From: Celerinatantimonas diazotrophica
Lineage (GTDB): Bacteria; Pseudomonadota; Gammaproteobacteria; Enterobacterales; Celerinatantimonadaceae
DNA: 64,000 bases
Direction: 5' to 3'
NCBI RefSeq assembly: GCF_004339545.1
Contig: NZ_SMGD01000012.1
Span: 186,001-250,000 of the forward strand
This document shows positions 1 through 8,666 of this stretch, in pieces (position 1 is the stretch's first letter; the number at the start of each line of letters is the position of its first letter). Under the pieces are notes generated by a model. It was not told the origin of the DNA and did no database searches. It saw nothing but the letters and a program-made list of their open reading frames with translations. The translations under genes were made by a program, and so were the position numbers.

Positions 1-2
1 AT

Positions 3-1095
3 CACCCCCAACGCGCCCAATATCAAGGAACATATGATCAACATTGGTTAGACCACATCCAACCAGGGTTTCCACATGATACAGATCCTCGACTCTTTAA
101 TGTGGCACCGCCTGAACAACAACGAAAAGGCGACTTTTTACCTAGTGAACATTACGCTTTATCGGGTTTCCACCCAGAAAAAAGCCGGATCGAAGGACAT
201 TTGCCTAATGTTTTGGTGAGGGCGTTTGTGACCCAAGAGCACCATGAACATTCAGAATTTATAGAAATTCCTACACATATTGATACGGTTTGGTTTTTTC
301 CAGAATTGGAACTTGGTATAGCGATTCACCGAGGGGTGTTACCTGCCTATGACTCGGCGGGCTTGGATATTAAAAACCTTTTGCTTGCCCTTGAAAATGT
401 TGGGGATAAGCCTCGTGATAAAGTCTATTTCCAACAGGTATTAAACAAGCGGTTAGATCCAAAAACCGCCGCAGGGCATGCCTTTAATGCTTCCCAGTTA
501 CTGCCGCAACACAGCGAAGAAGAAACCGCGCGGCGCGCTAAATTGTACGCTCAGGCACAGGCCGATTATGAGCAAAAACAGGCAGTCCAGCGGCTTAAAC
601 AACTGGAAACAATGCGCAGTGAACATCCCGAGCTGGATTGGGACAAGGTGTTTGCCCGTGAACAGGCGCGAATGACGGTGAGTGAAGCGCCGGGGCCAAT
701 TCCCCAAGCGTTTATTGATAAGTGAGATTTCGATTTAACGCCTTATATCAAGTGGGCACGGCAACAGGCACAAAACGCCAAGGCCAAAATGGCCGAGTCT
801 CGTGCGCAGTTGGAAAAAAGCAGCAAGAACATACCGCCACGTCTGGCGGATGTGGAGTCACAAAGGCATATTTTGGCACGTTTTGCTGAAGTGGTTCCCG
901 TCCAGAGTGCCGATCAAAGCACAGATAAACCTTTACCGGCAGACGCAACAATAGAAGCGAAACAGGACCGATATGCATCGGATGATGTTTCAGTCGCAGC
1001 GGCGTACTCGCCAGCTTTCCCCCGGTGTTATGCCCAAACAACAGGTGATTGGTCAACCATTCCGAAGACTGAACATGCTGGTGAACGTAGTGTAG
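3..1095 (+). pseudogene. DUF2169 protein, decayed 3' part
   Basis: The reading frame is open from the left edge and matches DUF2169, a family linked to type VI secretion effector loading; motifs include RLFNVAPPEQQ and WFFPELELGIAIHRG. The true start lies outside the window. The frame meets an in-frame TGA at 723-725, but the same frame then continues with family-like sequence (DFDLTPYIKWA, a coiled segment, RLADVESQR) to a stop at 1104-1106. From about 958 the better-looking protein continues in the +1-shifted frame (HRMMFQSQRRTRQLSPG) and stops at 1093-1095. A stop plus a probable frameshift point to an inactive gene. A product ending at 725 could still hold the DUF2169 core. The family call is firm; loss of function is inferred. 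Confidence 0.7.
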
Positions 1096-1150
1096 CTTAT
1101 TGGTAAACGCTGCAATCCGCCAAGCATACGGCTCGGCTCCTGATTAACGA

Positions 1151-1864
1151 TTAGACTTGAACATCATTAGGTAGATGCGATAAAAAGTCTTGGAAATCGT
1201 CTGCTTCGACATGGTGCAAGATATCTTGTAAATGATCGATGACATTGTTGCTCGCCCAGTCGACTCGAATGTCGATAGGGGCTCGGTTGGGAGATTCAAT
1301 GCGCAGCGCCGCTGATTTTACGCCTCGGGTGTCGCCCCCTTGGATGAGTGCCTGATTGAGTGCGCTTATTAATTGATGGGCAAGTTCGCTCTCATAATGG
1401 GGGTGATACTCCGGCGGTTGCTGGTGGCTTAAAACTTCGCTGGGATTGGCACAGATGGCCCCCACAAAGCTCTGCGTCATCGCTTCGATAACTTCGCCAC
1501 TGGCCAGCAGATTGCCAGCCGCGGCGACATGAGAGAGAGTCAATGCGTGGATCTGCGGCATGTTTTCGGCGCCATTTAATACGGCCGACTGACCTTGTTT
1601 ATCAATAACTAAGCACTGCCGATAGCGATGTTCGCGGTCTAACTTGGTGAGTTGCTCAATGATCTTCTTGCTGCTCACACCTTGCTTGAGCTGTTCTTTG
1701 GCAAAATCGGCATACCATGGATTGGTGTAGTATCCCTGAGTGGCTAATGCGCCAAGATTTTTCCAGCAATGGTGGACATAGCCACCTACGCTCGGGCCTC
1801 CTGTCGCAGTGATTGCTGCCGCGACTCCTGTGGCTGGATTAAAATGCAGTAGTGATAGCGTCAT
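1151..1864 (-). CDS. DUF1028 family protein (putative Ntn-type hydrolase)
   Basis: The 237-residue protein has the N-terminal pattern of DUF1028 proteins: an MTLSLLHFNPATG start, then GGPSVGGYVHHCWKN and LATQGYYTNPWYADFA. DUF1028 members are thought to have an Ntn-hydrolase-like fold but have no settled reaction. Its start overlaps the stop of the upstream amidase gene by 4 bases (ATGA), so the two are translationally coupled. The pairing with a carbamoylase-type amidase suggests a role in hydrolysing an amide- or carbamoyl-containing nitrogen compound; that role is inferred. There is no signal peptide, so it is probably cytoplasmic. Confidence 0.8.
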   Translation of the reverse strand: MTLSLLHFNPATGVAAAITATGGPSVGGYVHHCWKNLGALATQGYYTNPWYADFAKEQLKQGVSSKKIIEQLTKLDREHRYRQCLVIDKQGQSAVLNGAENMPQIHALTLSHVAAAGNLLASGEVIEAMTQSFVGAICANPSEVLSHQQPPEYHPHYESELAHQLISALNQALIQGGDTRGVKSAALRIESPNRAPIDIRVDWASNNVIDHLQDILHHVEADDFQDFLSHLPNDVQV

Positions 1865-3108
1865 TGCTGTTCCTGATTGATTAATTTACATAAATTGTTG
1901 AGAACATTCAGTGCCGATATTAGATCTTGTTGCACAATGGCTTCATCGCGATGATGGCTAAGCCCATCGACGGTGCGGATAAATAGCATGGCAATGTCAG
2001 TCAGGTGATGCATGGCTAAGCCATCGTGACCGGCGCCGCTAAAGAGCTCTCTTACGGGAATGTCCGCTTGTTCAATCGCTCTAGTCAGTGTCTGAGTGAG
2101 TTGTTTTGAACACTCAACCGCAGCTTGTTCATAACTCTGTTGAAGTTGATAACTTAACTTTTGGGCGGTTAGTTCTTGGTCTATTTGCTGATATAGTTTG
2201 GCTCGGGCTTCCAGCCGTTTGGCATCTTGTGGGGAGCGTAGCTCGAGCGTCAGTTCAGTGGTTTCTGGGATGACATTGACCCCATTGGGATAGTTGGTAA
2301 TTTTACCGACGACCCCAACAAGCGCTGGGTTGTCCTGACATAGCTGATTAAATAGCTTGATCACCGTCGCGGCGCCTACTAAGGCATCTTGTCGCAAAGA
2401 CATGGGGACGGTTCCAGCGTGCCCGGCTTTGCCGGTGATGGTCAGTTGATGGCGTTCAATACCGGTAATGGCGTTGACTACACCAACCGGTAGACCGGCT
2501 TGTTCAAGCACTGGTCCTTGTTCAATATGAACTTCAAAAAAACCCAGCAGTGAATCGCGTGCATAGCTTGGTGGTTTCTGGAGCAATGCCGCTGGGGCAC
2601 AGCCAAAATTTTTGAGTGCTTGGTGAAGTGTGATCCCTTGGGCATCGGTTGTCTCCAGCTCGTGGCCATCAAAGATCCCGGCGATGGCTTTAGAGCCTAT
2701 TAATGCTGAAGGGAATCGAGCGCCTTCTTCATCACTAAAGGCAATGATTTCAATGTTGAACTTAAATTTCTTCCCCTGTTGGTGAAAATAGTTCACCAAT
2801 GCTAGTGGCAGCAAAATGCCTAAAATACCATCATATTTGCCGCCGCAGGGGACACTATCTTGATGAGAGCCAAAGATCAGCGTCTTGGCATGCGGGGATG
2901 CGCTTGGATAGCGACCAATCAGGTTTGCAGCCGGATCAATTAGGGTCGTCATTCCCGCAGCCTTCATCCACTTTTTGAGCTGATTCAAAAGTGCCCGGTG
3001 TTCAGCCGTTGCAATGAGCCTTGTGACACCTTGTTGTTGCCACTGGGTGGTTGAACATTGTGCGGCTTCTTCTAGCCATTGCCATAATTGCTGCGCGACT
3101 TGTTGCAT
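1861..3108 (-). CDS. M20-type amidase, hydantoinase/carbamoylase family
   Basis: This 415-residue zinc-dependent hydrolase belongs to the N-carbamoyl-L-amino acid hydrolase / allantoate amidohydrolase / beta-ureidopropionase group. Metal-site motifs are visible: GSHQDSVPCGGKYDG (His and bridging Asp), FSDEEGARF (Glu pair) and EVHIEQGPVLE. The dimerisation segment GKAGHAGTVPM and the late GAGHDGLAM motif are also present, and the length is normal. Such enzymes split an N-carbamoyl group or ureido bond to release the amino acid, CO2 and ammonia. It is the first gene of a two-gene operon with the DUF1028 gene and is divergent from a GntR regulator. The exact substrate cannot be read from sequence. 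Confidence 0.85.
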   Translation of the reverse strand: MQQVAQQLWQWLEEAAQCSTTQWQQQGVTRLIATAEHRALLNQLKKWMKAAGMTTLIDPAANLIGRYPSASPHAKTLIFGSHQDSVPCGGKYDGILGILLPLALVNYFHQQGKKFKFNIEIIAFSDEEGARFPSALIGSKAIAGIFDGHELETTDAQGITLHQALKNFGCAPAALLQKPPSYARDSLLGFFEVHIEQGPVLEQAGLPVGVVNAITGIERHQLTITGKAGHAGTVPMSLRQDALVGAATVIKLFNQLCQDNPALVGVVGKITNYPNGVNVIPETTELTLELRSPQDAKRLEARAKLYQQIDQELTAQKLSYQLQQSYEQAAVECSKQLTQTLTRAIEQADIPVRELFSGAGHDGLAMHHLTDIAMLFIRTVDGLSHHRDEAIVQQDLISALNVLNNLCKLINQEQQ

Positions 3109-3181
3109 TGTGACTTCTCTTTATGAATGGGTCCCAGTTATACTAAAGCGATCCATCGTGCTATTTTTATGAGTCTATATA

Positions 3182-3197
3182 ATTTATCATGATAAAT
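3182..3197. promoter_or_regulatory. Palindromic operator candidate, copy 1
   Basis: The perfect 16-bp palindrome ATTTATCATGATAAAT lies in the 132-bp divergent promoter region between the amidase gene and the GntR-family gene. An identical copy, with matching flanks (CTATA on the left, AT on the right), lies before the ABC transporter operon at 4035. The placement fits the operator of the adjacent GntR-family protein, acting on itself, the amidase pair and the transporter. Binding is inferred. Confidence 0.6.
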
Positions 3198-3240
3198 ATA
3201 GTGTTGAATTCGCATTTGCGTGATCGATAAAAGGATTATT

Positions 3241-3978
3241 GTGTCAAAGAAAAAACGCAGAACAGAACAGGTCGCTCAACAAATCAAAAATTGGATTGAA
3301 GAACATCACCTTAAACCTGGTGATCGATTGCCAAATGAGATTGATGTAATGCAAGCGTTTGGTGCTTCCAAAAGTACCGTACGCGAAAGCATGCGCTTGC
3401 TTGATGCACAAGGCTTGTTGGTGACTAAAACAGGCCCCAAAGGCGGGGTGTTTGTCAGTGAAGTCAGCGAAGAGAAAGCGACGATGCTGGTGAGTAATTA
3501 TTTCTTTTTTAAAGAAATGACCATTGCTGACATTTATCAAATTCGTTGTGTCCTCGAGCCTGAATTAGCCGCATCGTTGGCCGGAAAGCTCTCTCAGGCA
3601 CAATTGAATCAATTGCGCGATCAGATCAGCTTGTACCTATCACCGCCGCTCACACTTGAAGAAGAGAAAATCCACCACATTGCCTCCATTGAATTTCACC
3701 GGATTCTGGCATCGTTTTCTGATAACCAACTTCTGATGTTTATTATTCGCTTTACGACCCAGCTGTTGAGTGAATTAACCATTAATCGACGTTTATATGA
3801 GCCAAAAAACTTTGATTTATGGCGCAAGGGGGTCGATCACCAATTGGATTTACTTCATGCGTTAGCCAGTGGTGATGAGCAGCGAGCACGCTTGACCATG
3901 CGGACTCATATGGAGCACGCCCGAATGATCATGCGCCTGCATGAAGTGGATATGCAAAAACGCTTTATTGAAGCTTAA
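3241..3978 (+). CDS. FadR-type GntR family transcriptional regulator
   Basis: The product has 245 residues from GTG 3241. I chose this start because AAGGA lies 5 bases upstream; the in-frame GTG at 3220 has no such site. The N-terminal winged helix is typical of GntR proteins (VAQQIKNWIEEHHLKPGDRLP, then ASKSTVRESMRLLDAQGLL). The C-terminal part is a helical FCD-type ligand domain (IRCVLEPELAASLAG and a series of His/Asp residues that could bind metal). FCD regulators usually sense small carboxylates or amino acids. It sits between the divergent amidase pair and the peptide transporter operon. The repeated palindrome at 3182 and 4035 makes it the likely local regulator of both. Confidence 0.85.
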   Translation: MSKKKRRTEQVAQQIKNWIEEHHLKPGDRLPNEIDVMQAFGASKSTVRESMRLLDAQGLLVTKTGPKGGVFVSEVSEEKATMLVSNYFFFKEMTIADIYQIRCVLEPELAASLAGKLSQAQLNQLRDQISLYLSPPLTLEEEKIHHIASIEFHRILASFSDNQLLMFIIRFTTQLLSELTINRRLYEPKNFDLWRKGVDHQLDLLHALASGDEQRARLTMRTHMEHARMIMRLHEVDMQKRFIEA

Positions 3979-3984
3979 TCGCGC

Positions 3985-4023
3985 ATGAGCGAGTGATCAG
4001 AGTCTGATCCTCGCTCATTTTTT
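3985..4023 (+). terminator. Rho-independent terminator after the GntR gene
   Basis: The stem ATGAGCGAG pairs with CTCGCTCAT, and an inner GATCAG/CTGATC pairing extends it. Six T follow at once. It begins 7 bases after the GntR stop codon and separates that gene from the transporter promoter. Confidence 0.85.
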
Positions 4024-4034
4024 GGCTATATTTA

Positions 4035-4050
4035 ATTTATCATGATAAAT
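4035..4050. promoter_or_regulatory. Palindromic operator candidate, copy 2
   Basis: This is the second perfect copy of ATTTATCATGATAAAT, about 130 bp upstream of the transporter start codon and just after the GntR terminator. A TATGAT element that could be a -10 box lies downstream near 4073. The repeat suggests one regulon covering the amidase pair and the transporter/peptidase operon. Confidence 0.6.
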
Positions 4051-4178
4051 ATGTTTCAAAGTGAATAATTATTATGATATAAAAATTAAAGCGATGTAAA
4101 AAATGCATGTTCAGGATGAAGGCTACCGTCTTAGATGTGCCATATTTTCACTATCACTTACATGAAAGGATACTGGTC

Positions 4179-5756
4179 ATGAATTGCAATTTATTGATCA
4201 AAGGGCGGCAAGCGATGGCGCTGGTGATGATTGCCCTAGGTTTGTTGTTTAGTTTTTCGGCCTCTGCTCAAGTGCCTAAAGATATCTTAGTCGTAGGGCA
4301 GATTGCTGAACCCAAATCGTTGGACCCGCAAGTGGATACCGCCGTCAATGACTTTCGTATTTTGGTGAATATTTATGATGGTCTGGTGCGCTTTAAAAGT
4401 GGTTCATTGCAGGTTGAGCCAGCGTTAGCGAAGAGTTGGACGATTAATAAGGCAGGGACGGTATACACGTTTCATCTGCGCAAAGGGATTAAATTTCAAG
4501 ATGGTACTGCATTTAATGCCCAGGCGGTAAAATTTGATTTTGAGCGAATTCTGGATACCAAAAGTCCTTATCATGACACCGGGCCATTCCCGTTGGCGTT
4601 TTTCTTCTCTGCGGTCAAACAAATTAAGGTGATTGATAATTTCACCGTGCAATTTGTGTTAGACAAACCGTATGCCCCGTTTTTGGCTAATCTTGCCTAT
4701 CCAACTGGCTTAATTGTCTCTCCAGCGGCGGTTAAAAAATATGGCAAAGATTTTGGTCGTCATCCGGTTGGCACAGGGCCATTTGAGTTTAAAAGCTGGG
4801 AACCCAACTCTAAAGTTGTACTGGTTCGCAATCCGCATTATTGGGATGGTGAAGCGAAATCGAAGATGGTCATATTCCGGCCGATCACCGATGAAAATAC
4901 TCGGGTGGCGGAAATGATGTCGGGGCAATTAGATATTATGCCGGAAGTGCCACCGAATTCGCTCAGTATATTTAAATCAAGCCATTATAAAATCTATGAG
5001 CAAGTTGGCCCGCATCTGTGGTTTTTAATCCTCAATACCCGCCATGGTGTCTTTAAAGATAAACGAGTACGCCAAGCGATTAACTATGCCATTAATAAAA
5101 AGTCGCTAGTGAATAATGTCTTAGATGGCACGGCAACGGTTGCGGCTGGCCCTGTTCCTAAAGCCTTTAAATGGGCATACAACAATAAGCTCAAACCATA
5201 TCCTTACGACCCGGCGAAAGCGCGCAAATTGATCAAAGAAGCTGGGGCAACCGGCAAAACGGTCACTTTTTATGTCACCAATGGGGGATCGGGAATGCTT
5301 GACCCAGTGGCTATGGCGACTGCGATTCAAGCCGATCTCAAAGCGGTTGGACTCAATGTCAAAATTCAGACTTATGAGTGGAACACCTTTTTAGGCAAAG
5401 TGAATGCTGGCCTGAAAGACAATGCCGATATGGCGGAAATGGCATGGATGACCAATGATCCTGATACGCTTCCTTATCTGACATTGCGCACCGGGGCGTT
5501 TCCTGACAAAGGCGGCTTTAACTCCGGTTATTACTCTAATCCTGAGGTCGATAAATTGTTAGCTGAGGCGCGCAGTTCCACGAATCAGGCCACTCGTGCC
5601 AAGCTGTATAAAAAAATGCAGGTGATTGTCCACAACGATGCACCATGGGCATTTATCGCCAGTTGGAAACAAAATGCAGTCACGAGCGCGGCTGTACAGA
5701 ACTTCCAGCTACAACCTTCATTCTTGTTGCTACTGAAGAATGTTTATAAAAAATAG
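4179..5756 (+). CDS. Peptide-type ABC transporter substrate-binding protein
   Basis: This periplasmic binding protein of the SBP_bac_5 (DppA/OppA) family has 525 residues from ATG 4179. That start has AAAGGA 8 bases upstream and is followed directly by a signal peptide (MALVMIALGLLFSFSASAQ, cleavage after SAQ). The 24 residues before it in the longer frame do not look like a signal sequence. Family motifs include EPKSLDPQVDT, LAKSWTINKAGTVYTFHLRK and VRQAINYAINKKSL. It captures a di- or oligopeptide or similar amide in the periplasm and passes it to the permeases encoded next. It is the first gene of the operon. The ligand is unknown; the neighbouring amidase and peptidase suggest peptides or modified amino acids. 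Confidence 0.9.
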   Translation: MNCNLLIKGRQAMALVMIALGLLFSFSASAQVPKDILVVGQIAEPKSLDPQVDTAVNDFRILVNIYDGLVRFKSGSLQVEPALAKSWTINKAGTVYTFHLRKGIKFQDGTAFNAQAVKFDFERILDTKSPYHDTGPFPLAFFFSAVKQIKVIDNFTVQFVLDKPYAPFLANLAYPTGLIVSPAAVKKYGKDFGRHPVGTGPFEFKSWEPNSKVVLVRNPHYWDGEAKSKMVIFRPITDENTRVAEMMSGQLDIMPEVPPNSLSIFKSSHYKIYEQVGPHLWFLILNTRHGVFKDKRVRQAINYAINKKSLVNNVLDGTATVAAGPVPKAFKWAYNNKLKPYPYDPAKARKLIKEAGATGKTVTFYVTNGGSGMLDPVAMATAIQADLKAVGLNVKIQTYEWNTFLGKVNAGLKDNADMAEMAWMTNDPDTLPYLTLRTGAFPDKGGFNSGYYSNPEVDKLLAEARSSTNQATRAKLYKKMQVIVHNDAPWAFIASWKQNAVTSAAVQNFQLQPSFLLLLKNVYKK

Positions 5757-5764
5757 TGAGTAAT

Positions 5765-5800
5765 ATGGCTGATACTGACTGAGGTTTAAGTGTCAGCCAT
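5765..5800 (+). other. Intercistronic stem-loop between binding-protein and permease genes
   Basis: ATGGCTGATACT pairs with AGTGTCAGCCAT across a 12-base loop, with one G-T pair. No T-run follows. Hairpins here in ABC operons commonly protect the binding-protein message and lower downstream expression; that role is inferred. Confidence 0.55.
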
Positions 5801-5835
5801 TACAAATGTCTTGCTCTTCAATAAAGGATACAGTG

Positions 5836-6783
5836 ATGGGCCGCTATATATTCACTCGATTGCTTTATGCCGTTCCGGTCATTCTAGGGATTACTGTCAT
5901 TGTATTTATTATCATGGCACTGATCCCGGGAAACCCGGCGACCGCCATTTTGGGGGCATATGCAACGCCAGATAATATCGCCCGCATTAATCAAGAGCTG
6001 GGATTAAACAAGCCGTTAGTTAGTCAATATTTTATCTGGCTGGATAACTTATTACATGGTGATTGGGGACGCTCCTATGCATTAAATCGCCCGGTGTTAA
6101 GCGAAGTTTTAGAACACTTCAACGCCACCATGATCCTCTCTGGAAGTGCCTTTGTCTTGTGCTCCGTGTTTGGAATACTGGTGGGGGTTATCTCGGCCGC
6201 TAAACAATTCAGTGTCGTTGATAAATTTTTAACATTTATCGTGCTGATTGGTATTTCTATTCCTTCATTCTTCCTTGGCATGTTGATGATTCTATTCTTT
6301 GCCATTGATCTGCGCTGGTTTCCGGTCTCGGGAATGTACTCGCTCTATGGGGGCGGGGGGCTGACGGATTTGCTCTCGCACCTGTGCATGCCGGCACTTT
6401 CTTTAGCCGTGGTAGCCGCAGGCGTGGTGGCGCGTTTATCGCGTTCAGCGATGCTGGAGGTGTTACGTCAGGATTATATTCGAACGGCACGGGCGAAGGG
6501 CGTATCAGAATACCGAGTGGTTTGTAAACATGCCTTTCGCAGCGCCATCGTTAATATTGTCCCCATTCTTGGGATTCAGGCGGGATTTGTACTATCCGGT
6601 GCGGTGTATATCGAGACTGTTTTTCAATGGCCAGGTATCGGGCGAATGTTAGTCGAGGCTATTTTGCAGCGTGATGTGTTGTTGGTGCAAGGTGGCGTTG
6701 TGTTCGTCGCGGTTTGCTATGTCTTGTTTAATATCATTGTGGATGTCATCCAGACCTGGCTTGATCCAAGGATCCGCTCATGA
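5836..6783 (+). CDS. Peptide ABC transporter permease (DppB/GsiC type)
   Basis: This inner-membrane permease has 315 residues from ATG 5836, with AAAGGA 7 bases upstream. The N-terminus MGRYIFTRLLYAVPVILGI and the coupling-helix segment near the C-terminus (EVLRQDYIRTARAKGVSE) are typical of the DppB/OppB family, and about six membrane segments are visible. Its last 4 bases overlap the start of the next gene (ATGA), so the two halves of the channel are co-translated. It forms the heterodimeric pore with the permease domain of the following fusion protein. Confidence 0.9.
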   Translation: MGRYIFTRLLYAVPVILGITVIVFIIMALIPGNPATAILGAYATPDNIARINQELGLNKPLVSQYFIWLDNLLHGDWGRSYALNRPVLSEVLEHFNATMILSGSAFVLCSVFGILVGVISAAKQFSVVDKFLTFIVLIGISIPSFFLGMLMILFFAIDLRWFPVSGMYSLYGGGGLTDLLSHLCMPALSLAVVAAGVVARLSRSAMLEVLRQDYIRTARAKGVSEYRVVCKHAFRSAIVNIVPILGIQAGFVLSGAVYIETVFQWPGIGRMLVEAILQRDVLLVQGGVVFVAVCYVLFNIIVDVIQTWLDPRIRS

Positions 6784-8666
6784 AAGATTTTCTTAAACAA
6801 CTCTCGCGAAATATGCTTGCCAGTGTCGGTGGCTGTGTCATTTTGCTGCTTGTGGTGTTAGCGATATTAACCCCGTGGCTGGGTCTGGCTGATCCTGCGC
6901 ATACCGATGCAGCACATAAGTTTGTCCATCCATTTACAGAGATGGCTCATCCATTAGGTACGGATCAATTAGGACGCGATCTGTTATCGCGATTGATGTG
7001 GGGGACACGGTTAAGCTTAATCGTTGGGATTTGCGCCTCATTATTTGCCGCAATTATCGGTTCATTATTGGGGGTGATTGCTGGCTACGCGCAGCGCCGC
7101 TGGGATAACGCTATCATGCGCGGTATCGATATGTTGATGGCGTTCCCTTATATTTTGTTGGCGTTGGCGATTGTCGCGGCACTGGGTCCGGGGCTTGTGA
7201 ATGCACTGCTGGCAGTCGCTATTGTAAACATTCCTTTTTTTGCCCGTAATATTCGCGGTGTGACTGTCGGGATTGTGAATCAAGAGTATATCGAAGCGGC
7301 ACGTTTGTCGGGGATGAATGCGCGGCAAATTATTACCACCGAAATTATTCCGAATGTGATACCCGTTATTGTGGTGGCTATGTCGACTACGATTGGCTGG
7401 ATGATTCTGGAAACCGCTGGGTTATCTTTTTTGGGATTAGGTTCGCAGCCACCACAGGCCGATTTGGGCTCAATGCTGGGACAGGCTCGGAGCGCTTTGA
7501 TTATCGCGCCTTTTGCCTCGGTTGTTCCCGGCGCGATGATTTTCGTGATTGTGATGTGTATCAACCTGTTTGGGGATGGGATTCGTGATGTGTTAGATCC
7601 ACGGCTGCGTTCAGGGGCGTTATCCCGACCCAGAGCTGCCACCACTGTGGAATCTAAGCGAGAGATACCTGCCAATATCGTCAGTGACGCTGATTCTCAG
7701 ATGCTCTCATTGCACCAGTTAGTCACAGAGTTTCAAATCCGCGGGCGTTCCTTTAAAGCGGTCAATCACATCGATCTGCAGGTTAGTAAAGGCGAATGTC
7801 TTGGTTTAATCGGTGAAAGTGGTTCAGGAAAATCGGTAACCGCGCTGTCGGTGACTAAATTAGTGGCTTCTCCGCCAGGGATCATTACCGGCGGTGATAT
7901 TCAATTTCAGGGCCAAAGCCTGATTGATTGTGACTATCAAACACTGCGCCATATTCGCGGGAATCGCATTGCTTACATTTTTCAGGATCCGCTTTCAACA
8001 CTGCATCCGCTCTTAAGTATCGGTGAACAAATGATCGAAGCTATCCAGGTGCACGATCAGCGGATCAGTAAAAAAGCGGCCAGCGAAAAAGCTCTTTCCC
8101 TATTAAATGCAGTCTATATCCCTAATGCTAAAGAGCGGATGAATATTCTTCCCTTTGAGCTCTCGGGCGGAATGCGTCAGCGAGTTGCCATTGCGATGGC
8201 GCTGGTGAATGACCCTGATCTCATTATTGCTGATGAGCCAACGACGGCATTGGATGTCACCGTACAGGGGCAAATTCTGGCACTGCTCAATGAGCTACGC
8301 CAAAAACGCCAGCTCAGTATTTTATTTATCACTCACGATTTTGGTGTGGTGGCTCAGCTCTGTGATCAGGTCGCAGTGATGTATGCGGGCAAAATTGTCG
8401 AGAGTGGCCCAGTGAATGCTGTATTAGCGCATCCGGCGCACCCTTATACTCGCCGATTGATTGCTTGTGTTCCGAAATTAGGGGCAGGTAAACGGCACTT
8501 GCCTTCAATTGATGGCCTGCCGCCAGTGGTTGATCAGTTACCGCTAGGATGTGCATTTGCTCCGCGTTGTGATAAAGCCCAAGCCAGTTGTCGAGAAAAG
8601 CCGGTCGAAGAACATCGTAACGGCCAACGTCGTGTGTTATGTCGTTTTCCTGAAGAGGTTTTGTAA
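6780..8666 (+). CDS. Fused ABC permease (DppC type) and ATPase (DppD type)
   Basis: The 628-residue protein joins two parts that are usually separate. Residues 1 to about 285 form a DppC-like permease with several membrane segments and the coupling motif (NQEYIEAARLSGMNARQII). Residues from about 300 form a DppD-like nucleotide-binding domain with Walker A GESGSGKS, Q-loop FQDP, signature LSGGMRQR, Walker B LIIADEPT and the His switch FITHDFG. It ends with the oligopeptide-transporter C-terminal domain (GCAFAPRCDKAQASC, Cys-rich). The gene overlaps the permease before it by 4 bases and the ATPase after it by 1 base. There is no sign of a lost stop codon, and the linker is about 15 to 20 residues. 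Similar natural fusions are known in this transporter family. Confidence 0.92.
   Translation: MKDFLKQLSRNMLASVGGCVILLLVVLAILTPWLGLADPAHTDAAHKFVHPFTEMAHPLGTDQLGRDLLSRLMWGTRLSLIVGICASLFAAIIGSLLGVIAGYAQRRWDNAIMRGIDMLMAFPYILLALAIVAALGPGLVNALLAVAIVNIPFFARNIRGVTVGIVNQEYIEAARLSGMNARQIITTEIIPNVIPVIVVAMSTTIGWMILETAGLSFLGLGSQPPQADLGSMLGQARSALIIAPFASVVPGAMIFVIVMCINLFGDGIRDVLDPRLRSGALSRPRAATTVESKREIPANIVSDADSQMLSLHQLVTEFQIRGRSFKAVNHIDLQVSKGECLGLIGESGSGKSVTALSVTKLVASPPGIITGGDIQFQGQSLIDCDYQTLRHIRGNRIAYIFQDPLSTLHPLLSIGEQMIEAIQVHDQRISKKAASEKALSLLNAVYIPNAKERMNILPFELSGGMRQRVAIAMALVNDPDLIIADEPTTALDVTVQGQILALLNELRQKRQLSILFITHDFGVVAQLCDQVAVMYAGKIVESGPVNAVLAHPAHPYTRRLIACVPKLGAGKRHLPSIDGLPPVVDQLPLGCAFAPRCDKAQASCREKPVEEHRNGQRRVLCRFPEEVL

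Noticed and set aside
723..725. In-frame TGA in the DUF2169 gene read as selenocysteine
   Set aside because: No SECIS-like hairpin is evident just downstream, DUF2169 is not a selenoprotein family, and a second disruption follows; decay is simpler.
748..1056. 102-codon minus-strand frame
   Set aside because: It is antisense to the DUF2169 remnant, has no ribosome-binding site and no recognisable motif.
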